Origin: Variibacter sp.
GTDB lineage: Bacteria > Pseudomonadota > Alphaproteobacteria > Rhizobiales > Xanthobacteraceae
Direction: 5' to 3'
Length of the DNA: 36,123 nucleotides
Assembly (NCBI GenBank): GCA_019689555.1
Contig: JADGHE010000035.1
Span: forward strand, 1-36,123
The position numbers and the translations under genes are program-made. Of this stretch, positions 36,013 to 36,123 are shown one piece after another; the first letter of the stretch is position 1, and each line of letters opens with the position of its first letter. Below the pieces are notes generated by a model. The model was given only the letters and a program-made list of their open reading frames with translations, had not been told where the DNA came from and did not search any database.

Positions 36013-36123
36013 GCCTGCGGCCCGGAGGCCCGCGCCGGCTGCGGGAGGGAAGGACCAAGCGTCCCGGCCCGCGCCGCTCTGGCGGCGTCCAACCCCCCTG
36101 GCCGCCCCTGCGGCGTCCCGGCC
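36013..36123. other. Window end, non-coding, with one hairpin
   Basis: After the enoyl-CoA hydratase stop no gene begins before the window edge. 36072-36077 and 36082-36087 form a 6-bp stem with a 4-base loop, a weak terminator candidate without a T-run. Confidence 0.4.

Overview
The window is a high-GC, gene-dense chromosomal segment of an alphaproteobacterium, most likely of the order Hyphomicrobiales (Rhizobiales). The evidence is the gene content (DUF992, IalB-type and DUF1003 proteins, a rhizobial-type PmtA, a SAM-II riboswitch) and the gene order dapB-pyrF-FMN reductase-pmtA-dnaJ-dnaK together with grpE-hrcA/rph-rdgB-hemW and rsmI-yraN-gshB-comM. The genus cannot be named from the sequence. 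No rRNA, tRNA, CRISPR array, insertion sequence or phage gene was seen.

Layout. 1-8971 is a mostly minus-strand block: the dapB N-terminus (cut by the window edge), pyrF, a flavin reductase, a PmtA-like methyltransferase, then the heat-shock genes dnaJ, dnaK, grpE and hrcA, with one plus-strand secreted protein inserted. dnaK and grpE are each preceded by a matching RpoH (sigma-32) type promoter with the same 18-base spacer. 9113-11732 is the rph-rdgB-hemW run. 11768-16735 holds a lipoprotein of the penicillin-binding-protein-activator family, rsmI, yraN, a compact chemotaxis-type receptor, and gshB.

16834-18888 is the most interesting part. A two-gene operon for dimethylsulfone oxidation (sfnG plus a flavin reductase) sits between gshB and comM. 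Its leader contains a good match to a SAM-II riboswitch followed at once by an intrinsic terminator, a sigma-70 type promoter whose predicted start lies just before the aptamer, and a cluster of repeated half-sites upstream. The reading is that sulfur scavenging from dimethylsulfone is shut off when S-adenosylmethionine is plentiful.

20428-29611 looks like an accessory transport and hydrolysis region. It has an alpha/beta hydrolase divergent from a Tat-exported branched-chain-amino-acid-type binding protein with no local permease, an exported metallo-beta-lactamase-fold protein with an altered metal motif, and an operon of a fused iron-type permease, an ATPase, an alpha/beta hydrolase and a binding protein that lacks the adjacent tyrosine pair of ferric-binding proteins. 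29612-36012 returns to genes typical of the order: DUF992, a 71-residue unknown, IalB-like, quinone oxidoreductase, rlmN, DUF1003, a small membrane protein and an enoyl-CoA hydratase.

Limits: all calls come from reading the sequence and remembered family motifs. No alignment, folding or database search was run.
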